From Epiperipatus broadwayi (Eukaryota; Onychophora; Udeonychophora; Euonychophora; Peripatidae), in the NCBI GenBank assembly GCA_028023455.1, contig JAQFVV010013090.1, forward strand, positions 64,001 to 128,000: a stretch of DNA of 64,000 bases, in the 5' to 3' direction. The notes beneath the pieces are model-generated. The model was not told the origin of the DNA. It worked only from the letters and a program-made list of their open reading frames with translations, and did no database searches. The position numbers were made by a program, and so were the translations under genes. Positions 11,911 to 26,314 of this stretch are shown here, piece after piece (the stretch's first letter is position 1; each line of letters begins with the position of its first letter).

Positions 11911-13870
11911 CTGTAATACATACATATATAATCTACACATATTTTTAAAATAAAGTATGTTTAACATTAAAATTAATTTTTATATAAAAAAGTATGCAAC
12001 TAAGAAACCAAGTACTACCAAATAAATATGCAATACTATATCAATACGTAGAAATATAAGACTATTGAATTGTGATAATAAAAATAAAGTAATAAAACAA
12101 GACTCATGTTATTTATATTGTAAATCTAATTAAAAAAAAAAAAACTGTCAACAAATTTGAGAAATATATGAAAGATCAAAAGGTTATTGAAACTTTTCCA
12201 AATATTTGGTTGTTAAAAAAAAAAAAAAAACAATATGTCATTTATGCATATGTCGGAAAGATTTCTTTAAAAAAAAAATTAGACAAGTAATTTAGTTATT
12301 AAAAATATTATAGTCATCAAAAGTCATTACTGTACTTCTGAAATTTTAAAAAGGAAAGAAAAAAGGCAAAATTCAACAGAGTTAAACATAAATATAACAT
12401 TATATTTATGAATGGTTAAAATGATACTAGACAAAAAATTCTATTTAGAATTTTACCATAAACAGTATAAGATGAATTAACTTTTTTTTTAAAGCTTTCC
12501 AAATATGTATACATTTTTCTTTCTAATTTAATTATAGATGAATATGTAATAGAAAAAAAATGCAAAACTTACATATTAAACATCAATATAAACTCATTTA
12601 AATTAAAATTTATTTTAGTAATTAATAATGAAGACATTATTTAAACTAATTTTGACTTTTGTAATTAAATAATAATAACAAAATTGATAGAGTGAATAAG
12701 ATTTTTTTTTTTAATTTTAAGAGTATTTTTTTAAAAATTTATTTATGTTTACAAATATTGCAAAGTATTAACTACTGTTTGAAAAGTGATAATAACTAAA
12801 ATAATTTAAACTATGAATCAACCAATTGAAATGTACTGAATTGCACAATATAATTAAAACAAAGACTCAGAAAAGTCACAGACACAAAAAAAAATTACAC
12901 TACATTTAAATCATAAAAACAATTTAAATGAGGAATTCTACCATTCAAAAAGACAAAAAAAAAAAGTGTTAACAACAAACAAGAATGTACATTTTAAAAT
13001 AAGTAATATAATTAATGCTAGGTTAATATATGGATTCATCATATAAAAATCTGAAGAAAAAAAATCACTTTTGTGTGAGGAAAAAAAAAGGCTAAATAAT
13101 AATCTCATTTTTTTTCATTACATTCACTATTTTATCCTTTATAATCTTTTTCTTCTTCATAAAATGATTAAAAGTAAAATATCAATTCCTGCTATGATGT
13201 ATTACTCCTGTAATGTTTAAGTCTGGTAATAATTATTCAAAGTTTCCATTTATGATGTCATGTCATCCTGGTATGACTAATCCATGTCAAATGTATACAC
13301 ATTACCAACTTTTCACATATATCCAAATCATCAAGTTGTAAAATGTGCTGACCTGTGTTCAGTCCATCAGTGATTTTTTTTTTCTTTCACAATATAATAT
13401 CTCTCACATCACTTGTAAGTAATATGTTTTATATTTAAAAATACATTTACAGCTAAAATATTTTGTATTTGTGGTTTTTTTTTTTGCTAAAACTTAGTGG
13501 ATGTTTTTTTTTTTTTTAATTTAAACGTAAGATTAAAGTTCCAATTCGCTACTTTTAGATAAAGCTAAAACTTTATCTTACAGTTCATCATTTTTTTTTA
13601 AGGCTAAAAAAAAACATAAAGTTAAAGCTTAATGTTATAGTTCATCATTTAAAAAACATTTCAGGGTGTTTTTTTTCTCATTTTTCCATAATGAATATAT
13701 CTTTCCATCACTAAAAATAAAATTTATTTTTTTTTTGATTTGAAGTTTGGCATTACACATGCTGGATATTTACAATGGCATGAAGTGCTATAAAAAAAAT
13801 TTTTTTAAAGTCACAACTACTTGTTTTATACTCATACAATGGTCTGAAAACATCCTTCCACTTATTCGGT
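11911..13870. other. AT-rich with many homopolymer runs
   Basis: Numerous A and T runs of 8-16 bases occur. No exon-like segment or repeat end could be supported. Confidence 0.5.
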
Positions 13871-13877
13871 TTTCTTT

Positions 13878-14021
13878 CAGCACCAGAACACAAGCCACCA
13901 TAAGTGTATTCCAGATAATCCCACAATCATGTGCAGAGAGAGACATGACCTCAAAAGAAAAGTCATGGAAGCCTTCTTCATCTCCAGAGACAAAGATGCC
14001 ATAAACAGGAAAATTATATGA
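13878..14021 (+). pseudogene. GIY-YIG endonuclease C-terminal fragment of a PLE (plus strand)
   Basis: One open frame reads QHQNTSHHKCIPDNPTIMC and continues RERHDLKRKVMEAFFISRD, then DAINRK, to a stop at 14,019-14,021. It follows the pattern R(E)..xKRKxxEAxFIxxxxxAxNR of the GIY-YIG nuclease tail in PLEs. The same pattern occurs independently at 57.9-58.0 kb on the minus strand, which supports the call. It may belong to the RT relic at 10.2-10.97 kb (same strand, 2.9 kb downstream, with the foldback element between) or be a separate truncated insertion. The catalytic GIY-YIG N-terminal part is not recognisable. Confidence 0.65.
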
Positions 14022-17000
14022 TATGCTTTATTGAGGAAATGGTATGTCTAGCATATTTAGCATAAATTTGCATATCGTTAACTGTATTAGCAGTCAAGCT
14101 ATGATTATGAAGGCAGGATCCTTCAAAAGCACTAAGCTTGTTTGTTCTTATTTATTTGGTAACAATACACAGCTTTGAAGACAATTGTGCTATACATGCA
14201 ATCGAACTAAATTTATTTAGTATTGTAATGTGTTTTTTTTTTCTTTTTCCATAATGATACATGTCTCCATTTTTTTTAAGATTTGAAGTTTGATATTACA
14301 CCTGGTTTGACGTATTATTCTGGTGACGTATTATTTTAAATTTGTGATATGTTTAAAATAATGCCTCCATGGGATCTGTAGACAAATTTTATCTATTAAC
14401 TTTGTCTGCACATCCTTTGTAAGTGTTATTTTCAACATATCGCAAACATGGCAGGAATAATACCAAAGTACCATTAGCTGAAGCCTATTCTGATTTATTA
14501 TTCATATCCATGAGCATTCAAAAGAATCAGCAAAGCTACACTCATTATGCACTATCAACACAATAACAAAATGGGATGACAGTATTTAAATACTGATTTG
14601 TATTTTATTCCTTTTATAGTGAAAAAATATTGTAAAGACCAAGTCATTGTCTTCAAAATATAGCTTATTTTATATAATATCCCGTATATCCGGCTCACTT
14701 GGAATAAAATATTTTCATTTAAATGTAAAAACAATATCTATATCATTCAACACTATGTCCTTATTGCAACCAATGAATCAAAATACCATTTTAAACTTAA
14801 GTCATACAATTGAAGTATTGAATGATGGAGTAAAGAGTATTGAAAAATCATGGAAAGGGTGTGCAAAGAGTATGGAAAGTGTGTAGCAAATATAAAAAAA
14901 AATTTCATGACAGTTCCGATTGTCAAGATTTCGAAAGAAATTAAGCATTTGAGGAAATGAGTAATAAAATTGTAAAACTTGAAAAACAAAACTGGAATAA
15001 AAATGAAGTTAAATAATTAACTAAATCACATAATAAACCATTACCGAATGGTGACCTCACTGAATTGGAAGTTGCTGATAAAAAACATGAATCATCAGAA
15101 CAAGAGACTGACAAAACAGATTTAAACAATCTCAATTCATAGAAGAGTAAAATATGGTAAAAGATAGTATTGCCTGCTATAGAATTATTTACTATAAGAA
15201 CAAAAAAGCAATAGTTTAAATTTTTCTAGATAAATTTTTAAGAAGTCAGACAAGCTTAGTACAAATCATGAATCTAATATCCACTTCCAACAATATTGCA
15301 GTTTTCAACTTGCCATTATTCGATGATAAACCCTTATCATTAGCAGCAAACTATTTTCAAAAATATGATTGATTGTAGAAATCTGCTTTTAAAACAAATT
15401 TTTATTTCAAAACACGTCATTTATAATAGTGTTAGAGTATCTTATTTAGTTAAAAATAAAAACAACCCTGATTTACAACTAATAAATGATATGTAGATGA
15501 ACCAAAGATATTTTTTGATATCAGACATGTTGTAACTGCTCTTTGAACTATAATATCTTAATCACTTTTTGTATGGCTTATTGTTAACACATCTTTTTTT
15601 CTTTAATTCTATTTTTCATTATTAAAAGCATTATCATATCTATATTTACTTTGTGATATAACTATTAATCTGTTCATCTACATGCAAGAATTAAATCTCA
15701 AATATCCTTGTTATGAATGCCATGTAATGTTCAAAGGAAAAATATTGATAAATGTCAATTATGCCTCTAGTTGCCTCAAAACAGAAACAATTAGACTATT
15801 AATAATTTCATCTGTGAATGTCTATGTTACTTTTTTTTTTTTAAATGCCAAATCTAATCAAGTTAATATGTCAACAAATAAAAATACCCTAAATGTTGCA
15901 TTTTTGCAAGAATTTCAAGTGTTAAATCATGTTTAAAATATCATCTATTCAGTATGATTTTTTAAAGCTCTTTTTTAAATCCAGTACTAACAACCAAAAT
16001 GAAAATATATTAAACTTTTATTGGAGCTTTGGAAATTTATAAAATAAATATGTATATAATTTGTACCACCCAGAAAGCCTTCAGTTAAATATTTCAATGG
16101 GGAGAAGGGATAGATAATTTTTAAAAAATCAAATATGAAGATATTAATTTTCAATCATAAGAATGTTTTTTCTTACTTACAATTTGACTATTACTATCAG
16201 ACTTTTATTTTAGAAAAATAGATATTTTATTAGATTTTCTCACTTCTAGACCTGCAATTTAATTGCATATATTTTAAAAATATTACAAGAGAAATCTGTT
16301 TTTTACCAAGTTTTTTTATTTCAAAGCATTTTTAAATATTATCAATTATGCTAAATTCAAATAATTTTTTCTATCAAAAAAAAAAAAAATATATAGATTG
16401 ATGAGAAAGCTTCAAATATTTTTTGAATATTATTATTATTTACTTTAAAAGATATCATTAAAATCTGTACTTTTTTCACACGTTTACTTTATATAAAATT
16501 TAAATTATACAAAGAGCTGCTTCTGTAAATAATGGATTGCCTGCATTATACACTTTTTCAATATATTAGATTGATTCATACAAAATAAAACAATTTTGAT
16601 AAGGTCATACATATCTATCTGAAAACAAAATCAGTAACTAAGCAATGGAGAATATTGCTGGCTTAGAAATTTTATTTTTTATTGTATTATTTGTTGATTG
16701 ATCACATAATCTTACAGACTATAATCATACATATATATGTATTTTTGCAAAAATTATTCTTACATGTTTAATGATATATATAAAATTTAATTACCCAAAC
16801 AAAGATTATGATTAAAATCAGTTAATTAAATCACTAATACTAAATTTACTAAGCTTTGACATATAAGTGAGCAGAGATCATCAGTATGAAAATTTCATGT
16901 CCTACAATGTAAATCTTCAGTTGGCTATGAATGAAATTTTACATCTCAATGCAATGTACAATTTTCCATAACTGTTAAGCACTTAATCCAAGATCACAAA

Positions 17001-19630
17001 CATAATAATGTCACAGTTTAAAATTGTCACACATTCAAATTTTATGTCAAATTATTTAACGCATAATTGAAATTGACTACATATTATTAAAACACCTATG
17101 CTTGAAGATAAACTGAAGTCTTAATTAAACTTTGTTTGAATAATTAATGTATTATTTCCTATTTAGCTTTGTACACATTTGTTTTATATAACAGATTAAT
17201 TATTTATTAACAAAATTAATATTTATAATGTTATATGTTGTCTTTTCATCATTTTTTAGTTTTTATCAGTCCCTGTCCCCCCCCCCCCTCAAACATCCAT
17301 ATCACAATCATTAACAATTGCAGAAACTCAGATCTCCCTCTTTTTTATATTTGATTTCAATTTTGTCTTAAAATAATTTGCTGTAAAGTTTGAATGTCTA
17401 AAGATATTAGTGATTCCACACTTCATAATCTTTTCAGTTTTGGTTTATATATTTCAAATGATTGAGAGGTTAGTAAATTGCATTTGGATACAAGCATTAT
17501 ATTTGCAGAAGGCTGAAGACTAATATTAATCACATACTAGAGAACTTCTTGATTATTTTAATATGATGTCAAAGCTTAGTAAGTTTAATATCAGTTATGT
17601 AATATGCTGCAATGCTACAACTTTATTTGGGTAATTAATATACATATGCTTACATTATATGTCTGAGAGTAGAATAAATAAATAGACAATAACAATATTA
17701 AAGTTTGTGTAATAATGGAATATCAATGGAGCTAGTTTTTCATTCTCTTGCAATGATAAATTTTAACATTAAATATATTTCAACATCATTCAATTAATTC
17801 AAAACTTGCTAATTTCATCAGATAAAATATGCTTGAACCTGCTATAGTGTTTTAATGTCTCCAAAGCACTACATTGTAGAAAAACTCTTTATAAGAAGAA
17901 AGTCAATCACAAATATATAATTATTTTAAAATACAAAATATTTGTCCATATATATACATACACCTATTAAATGCAATGCAATAAGCTCAAAGAAGCAACA
18001 GTATTAGATAATTAAATAAATACATAAAATTAAAAATATTAATGTAGGTCTGACTATATTATAAAATCAAACTTTTCAGAAATTTTAGGTTGACTTATAA
18101 TTCATCCACCAACAGTTAGGAATAATTTTTATAATACAAATTTCCAGTATTTGAATGATCTTACAATCAAGTATAGTAGTCTTAGCAAAAAATATATTAT
18201 TCATGATAATTGGACATGATATTTTTTCAAATTCATTTACAACTAATTCAAGGTCTGTTTATCTATTAATTATACATTTATAAATTGCTATTATTTTTAT
18301 TAATTCTTTAACATCAATTAATTAAAAAAGCAAGATATAATATTGGATTAAAATACAGCCTAAAGTCACTGAGCAATTATATGATAAATCAAATCCAGGA
18401 ATGGTTGTTTGTAATTTTATAAATCTGAAAATTGCCTGGTAACATGGATTTTTAGTGCTCATTTTATTTCATAATTCAAAACATAGATATTATAATTGGC
18501 TTAATTCATTTCATTTAATATACAACTTTTAACATTATTACATATTATTTATTTATGAATTATTAAAATATTAATAAAATTTTAAAAATAGATACTAGAT
18601 TTATCTTGCTATTTGAAATAACTGCATTTTAACAATAATAATACATTATACTTATGCAAATTTAGAGATATAGAAGTCTTATGCATAAAAAAATATTTTG
18701 TCGCTGTTGGATAATGAATTATGGTGCAGCCCAGGTCACAAATTATATAAAAAAAATTGATATATATATATATACACACACACAACACATACAAAAATGC
18801 TAGTTTTATTTTATAAAAAAATTGTTGGACAATAAGCAGTAAGACTAAAAAGTACTGATAGTAATAATACGAACAATAATAATAAAAATGAAATAATAAA
18901 TATAAATATCAGTACTATAGCATGTTCTATGTAGTTATTGGCCATTGTTTTAAATAAAAATTACATCTCAAACCAGAGATATATAATAAAATTAAAGGGG
19001 CAAATATGGATCATTTATTTTCTTTTTTCTTTAAATATAAAAAGATAATACTAAAGCAGATAAAAGCTACAATATAAGCATTTGGTGTTTATTATTTGCA
19101 CACGATTTGGATTACAAAGATAAGCATTTGAATATAATTAGTGCATTAATAAAATTAATTTACTTTTCACCAAAAAGGTAAAAAAATCCTTTAATCTTAC
19201 TTGTATCAAGTAGAAAATAGGCTTCTCCGGCTTGCTAAAGCACCAGAAGTTACCTTGATATGATCAATTCTGAATATAAAATACGAAGAATCTCAATAAA
19301 ATGAGAGGACAAAATGCTATCTAATGCTATATAATCAACTATGTAGTTCTAAAAATGCAAATAATGTATATAATAGTACTAAAAACGTACTAAAATAAAA
19401 CTTCTAACTCATAAATGCCCCAATTTTAATAATTGACAATTTAATCCGATTTAAATAAGTTTATTTTAAAAATATAAAGTTTAAATTATATAGTAATATT
19501 AAAATCCATTGACTAGTTTTTAAAAAATTAATAAATGAACTAACTACTGTACTCTTAACTTATTAATAATTTTAGATATATATACATACACATACATACA
19601 TTAAGACATACAAAATATATACAATAAAAT
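14022..19630. other. Mostly unrecognised AT-rich sequence
   Basis: Between 14.44 and 15.14 kb there are plus-strand coding-like pieces (for example KVPLAEAYSDLLFISMS, then HTIEVLNDGVKSIEK in 14,647-14,886). These are broken by stops and may be a decayed transposon ORF; I could not name it. From 15.2 to 19.6 kb I see only AT-rich DNA, including a C13-type run near 17,278. Confidence 0.4.
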
Positions 19631-19633
19631 CTC

Positions 19634-19754
19634 AATTAAAACAGACAAAACTCTGGCTTGCACTGAGTGGCATTATTGTATGGAGAGTTTGCCTGTTTTA
19701 ATAACAGTTATGAGCAAGCATAAAAAATGATGATCATGTGATGTTTAGTGGTTT
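19634..19754 (+). mobile_element. Short retroelement family, copy B (rearranged)
   Basis: A 121-bp copy with a near-perfect 11-bp duplication (aataaaatctc 19,623-19,633 and aataaaatccc 19,755-19,765). It contains family ends in inverted order: ttaaaacagacaaaactc against gagtttgcctgttttaa form a hairpin. It then ends gatcatgtgatgtttagtgg. The hammerhead region is absent. Confidence 0.7.
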
Positions 19755-20616
19755 AATAAAATCCCACAATATTAAATCTTTATTAACAAAAAGAATAAGT
19801 AATATGATATTTAATACCAAAATCCATGGATATATTCCATTATTAATTTAAATTCGCATACTAAGTATACTCATAAATAAATATTATATAGCAAAAAAAA
19901 AAAAAAAATCACAATTCATTATTCAAGTATCACATGAAAGACTATCACAAAATAGTCAAGTTATTTTATAAGTAGCAATTTAAAATTTTTTATCCCTTTA
20001 TAAAAACTTTTAGATTTTGAAATATAATGATAATTTACTTAATACTCTATTCTTATTACTGTAACAAATGCTCTACAAAATATATAATAATAACAAAAAG
20101 AACTTAATTTACAATGCCATATCATATAAAAATAAAAAGTTAATCAGTAACATATACGCACATATGGATTATTATTATTTTAATTAAGAAAATATAAGAT
20201 TTTCTCTTACGGATCTGAAGACTAAAAAAATTCAAAGTATTTTGATATAGAAATGTTGCCATCCAGAATACAATGTAGAGAATACAGTTTAGACTGTCAC
20301 AATAATGTCAAAAAATTTAATCTTCTATCTTTACATACATATAATAATAATATATCATAGGTAAATGTGTGTTGTAGTTTTTTTACATTATAAAATGAGG
20401 AAAATATAGTATATATTATTTTGAAAAAAGGAAATAAACATTATTACAGAAATTTTAATTTTTTGTTTATGAATTTTATAAATACATATTTTGAATAGTT
20501 TTATCTTATATTTTGAATCTTATTAATTTTGTTATATATATATTTTTAGAGTTAAATTAATCATTAGTAATATTTTTATCTTTAGATATATAAAATTCTT
20601 AATTATATTTGTTAAA

Positions 20617-20823
20617 TAACAGGCAAACTCTCCATACAGTAGTTCCACCCTATGTCAACCAGAGTAATCAATGGATGCCAGAAGGCTTGTGCATAAAATC
20701 CCCACCTAGTGCCTACTCATCCAATATCCCCAGACTAGTTTCTGGCTTGTGGCTTTCATCAGTGAGGAGTCTTGGATCTGAGAGCACTGCATGTAGATCT
20801 TAGGATCATGTGATGTTTAGTGG
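20617..20823 (-). mobile_element. Hammerhead-bearing short retroelement, copy C
   Basis: A 207-bp copy flanked by a perfect 13-bp target-site duplication tatatttgttaaa (20,604-20,616 and 20,824-20,836). Both family ends are present (plus strand starts taacaggcaaactctcc, ends gatgtttagtgg). It lacks the roughly 100-bp segment found in copy A after the hammerhead. The open frame across it is fortuitous. Confidence 0.85.
20719..20777 (-). ncRNA. Type I hammerhead ribozyme-like motif (copy C)
   Basis: The minus strand has the ctgatga core, gaaa, ctagtc and both halves of stem I (atccaa with ttggat; tcctca with tgggga). Stem II is the weaker aagcc variant, as in copy A. Confidence 0.65.
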
Positions 20824-20839
20824 TATATTTGTTAAACTT

Positions 20840-21200
20840 AATTAATCCTATAAGAAGTTAAAAGAAATGAAAATATACATATATTTGAAATAAAAATAGG
20901 CAGTAAAAGAGATTATATTTATGTTCACACTTGCTATTTCTTGATTTCTTATCATACAATATACATTTCCATAATTTATGAAAAGTGAAAAATATAGAAT
21001 GAAAAAGAAAGTCATTGCCATTCATTTATAAAACTATGCAACCATAATATAAGTCATTCATAATATTAAAAAAAAAAAAAAACCTAGAACATTAATGGTT
21101 ATTGGGGCAGTATAGATTTACTGATGAAATTAGACTATCTAAAGAAAAAACCTAAGGATGTTTTTCATATATAGAAAAAAAAAATCATTATTTAGATCAA
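20840..21200. other. AT-rich, nothing recognised
   Basis: No coding or repeat signal was seen. Confidence 0.5.
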
Positions 21201-21380
21201 CTGGATTCAAATCTTATTGCGGCATATGAATCACCTAGCTAAGTACTTTAAAATGTATGTATGATTTAGATATGCAGCACTGTAACCATATGGATTCAAA
21301 TCTTATTGCAGCATATGAATCACCTAGCTAAGTACTTTAAAATATATGTATGATTTAGATATGCAGCACTGTAACCATAT
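21201..21380. repeat. Tandem duplication, 2 x 90 bp
   Basis: The unit 21,201-21,290 (starting tggattcaaatcttattgc) is repeated at 21,291-21,380 with about two substitutions, both G to A. This is a recent local duplication with no coding content. Confidence 0.9.
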
Positions 21381-24360
21381 AAATCATAGCTATAGTATTC
21401 CAAATGAATAAAAGATTAGTCACGCTTCTTAAATATATTAAAAAATAATGATTAGATCTCAACACTGAGATAATTTATTAACAAATAATATATGAAATAT
21501 TTTAATTTTTTAATATTTTATTTGTGTTATTATTATTATTATTAAACCCCCCGGGGGGGGGGTCTACTATGCATATATATATATATGATGCCTTATTTGA
21601 AATGCAACTCAATTCCTGATCATGGAAACCACACATCTAGCTTGTATAGTTTTTTTTTTACAATTTTTTTTTGTGGAAGATATTTTCGGTAAATTCTTAA
21701 AGAATTTATATGAAACGAATATTTTAGAAAAAATGAAGAGATAATTTCAAAATGTAAATGACTATTTTTTAACACTATAGTAAAATGCATCAAATTATTT
21801 AAAATATTTCTCTAAAATTGCTTGTTATTATCAATATTGTGGTATACACATATCTTCATTTATCATTTTTCTATAGTTTATAAATTGGTAAATAAGGAAA
21901 ACAATTTAAGGTCATATGTTTAATAAAATATATATATTGTTTTAAATAAATAAAGAATAAATGAATCAATTATTTATTAAAATTAAAAAAAAATATTTTG
22001 TTAAATTATTTCAGATGACAACACTTTATTAAAATTAGAAGAAGGAAATCACATGGTCAAACTAGAATTTAAAAATATAGACTGCATTATTTCTTTTACT
22101 CTAGAGACAGAAACAATTTCAGAGGGACGAATACATACTTTCTTTTTTTAAAAAAATCGCTTTTTAACCTTATCTTATTTTATAAATAATTTTTGACTAA
22201 TAGTAAAGAAAGATGTACTATGGGTAAAACAACTTAGAGAAAGGAGGAATGAAAGCTTCTCCTTTGTTTGGTGTCTGGGATTAAAATGAAGTGAATTCCA
22301 ACAAAAAATGTTATGCTGACTACCATAAATTTAAGACAATTAAAACTACTTGAAATGTAATATCAATAAAGGAAAAATAATTAGATAACATTCAAGGATT
22401 AAAATATCTATGAAACTTTACATATTGTGTGCTAGCATAAAGGAAGACTCGAAAGGAACTGCAGCAAAATAAAAAAAAATTAAATCGAAGTTTTATATAT
22501 GCTTATAGTAACAGATGCTTAGATAAAAAAAATCATTTATCAACAACAATTAAAAGTAAAATGGTAATATTTATAAAATCTTCCTACAATGCAATATAGG
22601 TTTGTCATTCAATAACTTTAATAATAACAATCAAGTAAAGTAAAAGATCAATTAAAATATGAATAACTTAGTTTGAATTATAACTATAAAAAAAAAAATA
22701 TTACTTGATTTTTATTCAATTTTAAAAGATAATAATATTAAAATTTTCCATATATTTTATTTTTTTTATTTGCATTAAAAAAACTCTAGTTAACTCTTTC
22801 TTGGCTATAAGCATAAATAATTTTAATTATAAACTATACTTCATATCTAATTATAGTCTAACGAGGGTGAATTGTAAATGCACATTATATGATGTTAATT
22901 GCTATTGTAAATTATTCTTTATTTTAATCACAAAAATAAATTAATGTTTGTTTTAATAAATTTATACTGTTGTTATTGATTTACTACTACTGCATGAATC
23001 ATTATAAAGCTATTCCATCCCATGTTATATCTCACTATCAAGTAAAATATTATTTAATAAATTTTATCTTCTTTGCCAAGCAAGAGTATTCATTATGAAC
23101 ACACTGGCACCTTTTTACAAATTTTATGAGTTCATTGTACATGTAGATATAAACTATTATAAAGCCAGTTATTTATTTGTTAATTATATTTTAAACACTT
23201 GAGTATGACATTTATTCAGTATATTTAGATGGCCCCAAATATGTAATCCGTAAGTGGAGAAAACCACTTGGTTTATAATTATATTTATTACATGTAACTG
23301 CCCAAATCTATGAGGCATTTGCAGGCCAATTAGCCCTACTCAGTTATATTTTCATTACCTTTGTAATTACCTAATCTGAGGATATTTATTGAATAGTCAG
23401 TTCCATTTATGATATTAATTGTATACTGTGATGAGCAGTCTATTATTTCATATTATCCATTATAAATTTTGGCTTGTCCAAAAAAGGACATATTTTATTT
23501 ACGAAATAATACCAAAATCTGCAAGCCATTCAGTACAGTTATTTTCATTTTCAATTTTTTCATTTTATTTTATTCATTATTAGAATTTTTCTTTACAAAA
23601 TATATAATTAAATCATTCTATATATATATTTGTGTTTGTATATATATATATATTTCCATCAGTTAGTTATACTTAGCTCAGTGCAGTTTTCACCTTAGTT
23701 CAATCCTATCACAATCATCTATCAATCTAGATATATATGTGTTTGTGTATTCATGTTATTTTATAAATATTTTCATTATTAGATTATAATTGATTAATGT
23801 TGTTCTTAAACATTTGAAACCAAATTATTATACTATATTTATTTTCTTAGAAAAGGAAGAGAACCCCTAACAAGTTTTCTTTTAGATGTGTCACAGCTTA
23901 AAAATAAAATTATAAAATTATGTTATCATAAAAAAATTAAAAAAAAACTGCATAAAATAGGTGATACTTTATCCAAAGGTTTTATTAAACTTACTAACAA
24001 AATTATTTTAAAGTTAAGAATTAAAACTAACAATTTATGAATAAATTCAAAATTAATAACATTAAAAATGTATCAATTCATGTATTTTATTTTATAATTG
24101 TTATATTTTCTCAACTTTATTGATTTTTATGCTATATTACATTATGAAATATGTAATATTTTATTTCTGACATCATGTAAAACTATTGTGAAAATTACAT
24201 CTTCAAACAAATTTGTAAACAGTCAATAGTAAAAAAAATAATAGGGCTATTATAGATTATAAATATACATTTTAAGTTTTTTTAATAGTTTTATCTTATA
24301 CTTTGATTTGCAAGTTTCAATCTTTGATACTAGAGATTATTTCTAGCCCAGACAATAACA
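21381..24360. other. AT-rich with simple repeats
   Basis: Includes an unusual C6-G9 homopolymer junction near 21,547-21,562 and (TA)n/(TG)n tracts near 23,620-23,660. No gene was recognised. Confidence 0.5.
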
Positions 24361-24364
24361 TATT

Positions 24365-24770
24365 GTGCCAACACATTGTGGTAGCAATCATCATCATCAT
24401 CAACCATTATCAATCTACTACAGGATGAAAGTCTCTCCAAATTCAATCCATCTCCGATCTTTAGCTACTCTTCTCCACATCACCCCTGCATACTTTCTTA
24501 TTTCATCCATCTATCTCACATGTGATCTCTTTCTGGGTCATTTACAATCTCTTGGAATCCAGCTTAAGATTTCAATTGTCTATCTATTATTATCTCTTCT
24601 AGCAATATGTCCAGCCCAACTTCATTTCAGACTGTTAATTTTTTTCAATAAGGTCAGTAACACCTGTTTGTTCTCTTAACTATATATTGCATTTTCGATC
24701 TCTTCTTGTTACTCCCAACACGCATCTCTCCATAATTCTTTGAGTGGTCTGAATGTTTAAACACAGATTT
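24365..24770 (-). pseudogene. 3' end of a LINE ORF, minus strand
   Basis: Minus-strand translation gives broken but ordered pieces of an endonuclease/RT LINE C-terminus: a segment like EITCEIDG.NKKVCRGDVEK, then RDFHPVVD, followed by an ATG/ATC-type trinucleotide tail (tgatgatgatgatt on the minus strand). Family members read roughly RW.D.I...AG..W.R.A.DR..W, ending just before a (TGA)n-like tail. It is 5'-truncated, as LINE copies usually are. Confidence 0.65.
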
Positions 24771-26310
24771 TTTCCCCTCCGAAATAAATAAGCATTTTAT
24801 TCACTGAAGATGTTAATTTCTAATAAAGGTTACTAAAAATGTTAAAGAATCCAACTAAGTAGATATAATATATAACTTTAACGACTTAACCTAATGTAAA
24901 GGGTGGATATTGCACAAAAGTTAGCAATTTTCATTAAATTTATATATTTAAAAGCTAAAAGAAAATATGTGCATATTTACTTTATCAAACTCCTGGACTG
25001 AATTTTACTATCTGAAATCAATATAATAAAATATTAAGATTTAGTTAGTAAAGATTTTATTCTGTAATTCTAAATGGTATTTATTTTGCTTTTCTTCGCT
25101 TTAAAAATATGATAAAAATTTATAATTAACAAAAAAAGTATAGTATAAAATTAAAGTATAATATAGAAAAACATCTTCATATTTGTAAAATATTGTATAG
25201 TATGTTTTATAAAAATTCTTAATTTTTTTTGTTACATTTTTTTTTTATTATTATTTTAATTTCCTGTTTGGGAATTTAAAAATGTAAAATTAATTTGGGG
25301 TAATTAGCCTAGGATTATCTCTTATTTTATTTTGAAATAAAAGATTTTAATCTGTAGACATCATATGCAAGAAATTAAGTTTTAAGTAACAATTAGAAGA
25401 TAATCATTTAAAAAAAAAAAAACAGGACAGGGATTGATAGATTTTTATTATTATTATTTTCTGATTCAGTTGAATCATGGTTTAAGAAAATATAAAAGCT
25501 TCTTTTTGTTTTTCTGAAATTGGCAATAAGATGAAAGTATTTCCTGAATAAAATCTACATGGACCATTTTAAAACCATACTAGCAACAAGTCAATTTTCA
25601 TACTGCTAGACAAGAACTATTAACCATGGAGGAAAAAAAATTTAATATTTCCAAAGTAGAAACAGTAATGTTATATTATAGAAATATGGAAAGTATTCTC
25701 AGAGGTATGTTAACTCCCATAATGAAGGACTACATCCTTTTAAAGTGCCAGCTGTAGCCTGGTTCTGCCTGATAAAATTTGCCTAAAATTGTTTTTAAAA
25801 ACCTACAAGAAAAAGAAAAATCCAGTTGTCAAAGTAAATGCTTTTATAACCTAATTCACTGATGTTAGTCGAATGTAAAAACAAATGCCCATTTTAAACA
25901 CTTTTTGGAATCAAAGTATATGGTGAAGAGAAAACAAAATTTATTAAGTGAAAGCTAAAATTTAGCGTCAGAATTCAGTTAAATTAAAGAAGATACAGAT
26001 AACCTACAAAAGAATAGTTGAAGAACTTCTATTAAGGCAAAAAAAAAAAGATACAATCATTGAAATTACAAACTTGACTACAACTCATTACACCACAACT
26101 TGTGTGTGCATACAAAACGTATAAATAATCATACATATATATTGAAAATTGAGCTCAGATTTCAATTAGTTGAGATAGTTCTTATTTTATTAACAAAATA
26201 TATTTCTTTAATTAACATTCTTTTGTTTATTTGATTATATCATTATTTTTTGTGTGTGTGTTGTTAATTTTTCACATATACTGATAATATGCCTATGGAT
26301 CTTGTGCATA
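24771..26310. other. AT-rich, nothing recognised
   Basis: No supported coding or repeat feature. Confidence 0.5.
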
Positions 26311-26314
26311 TAAA

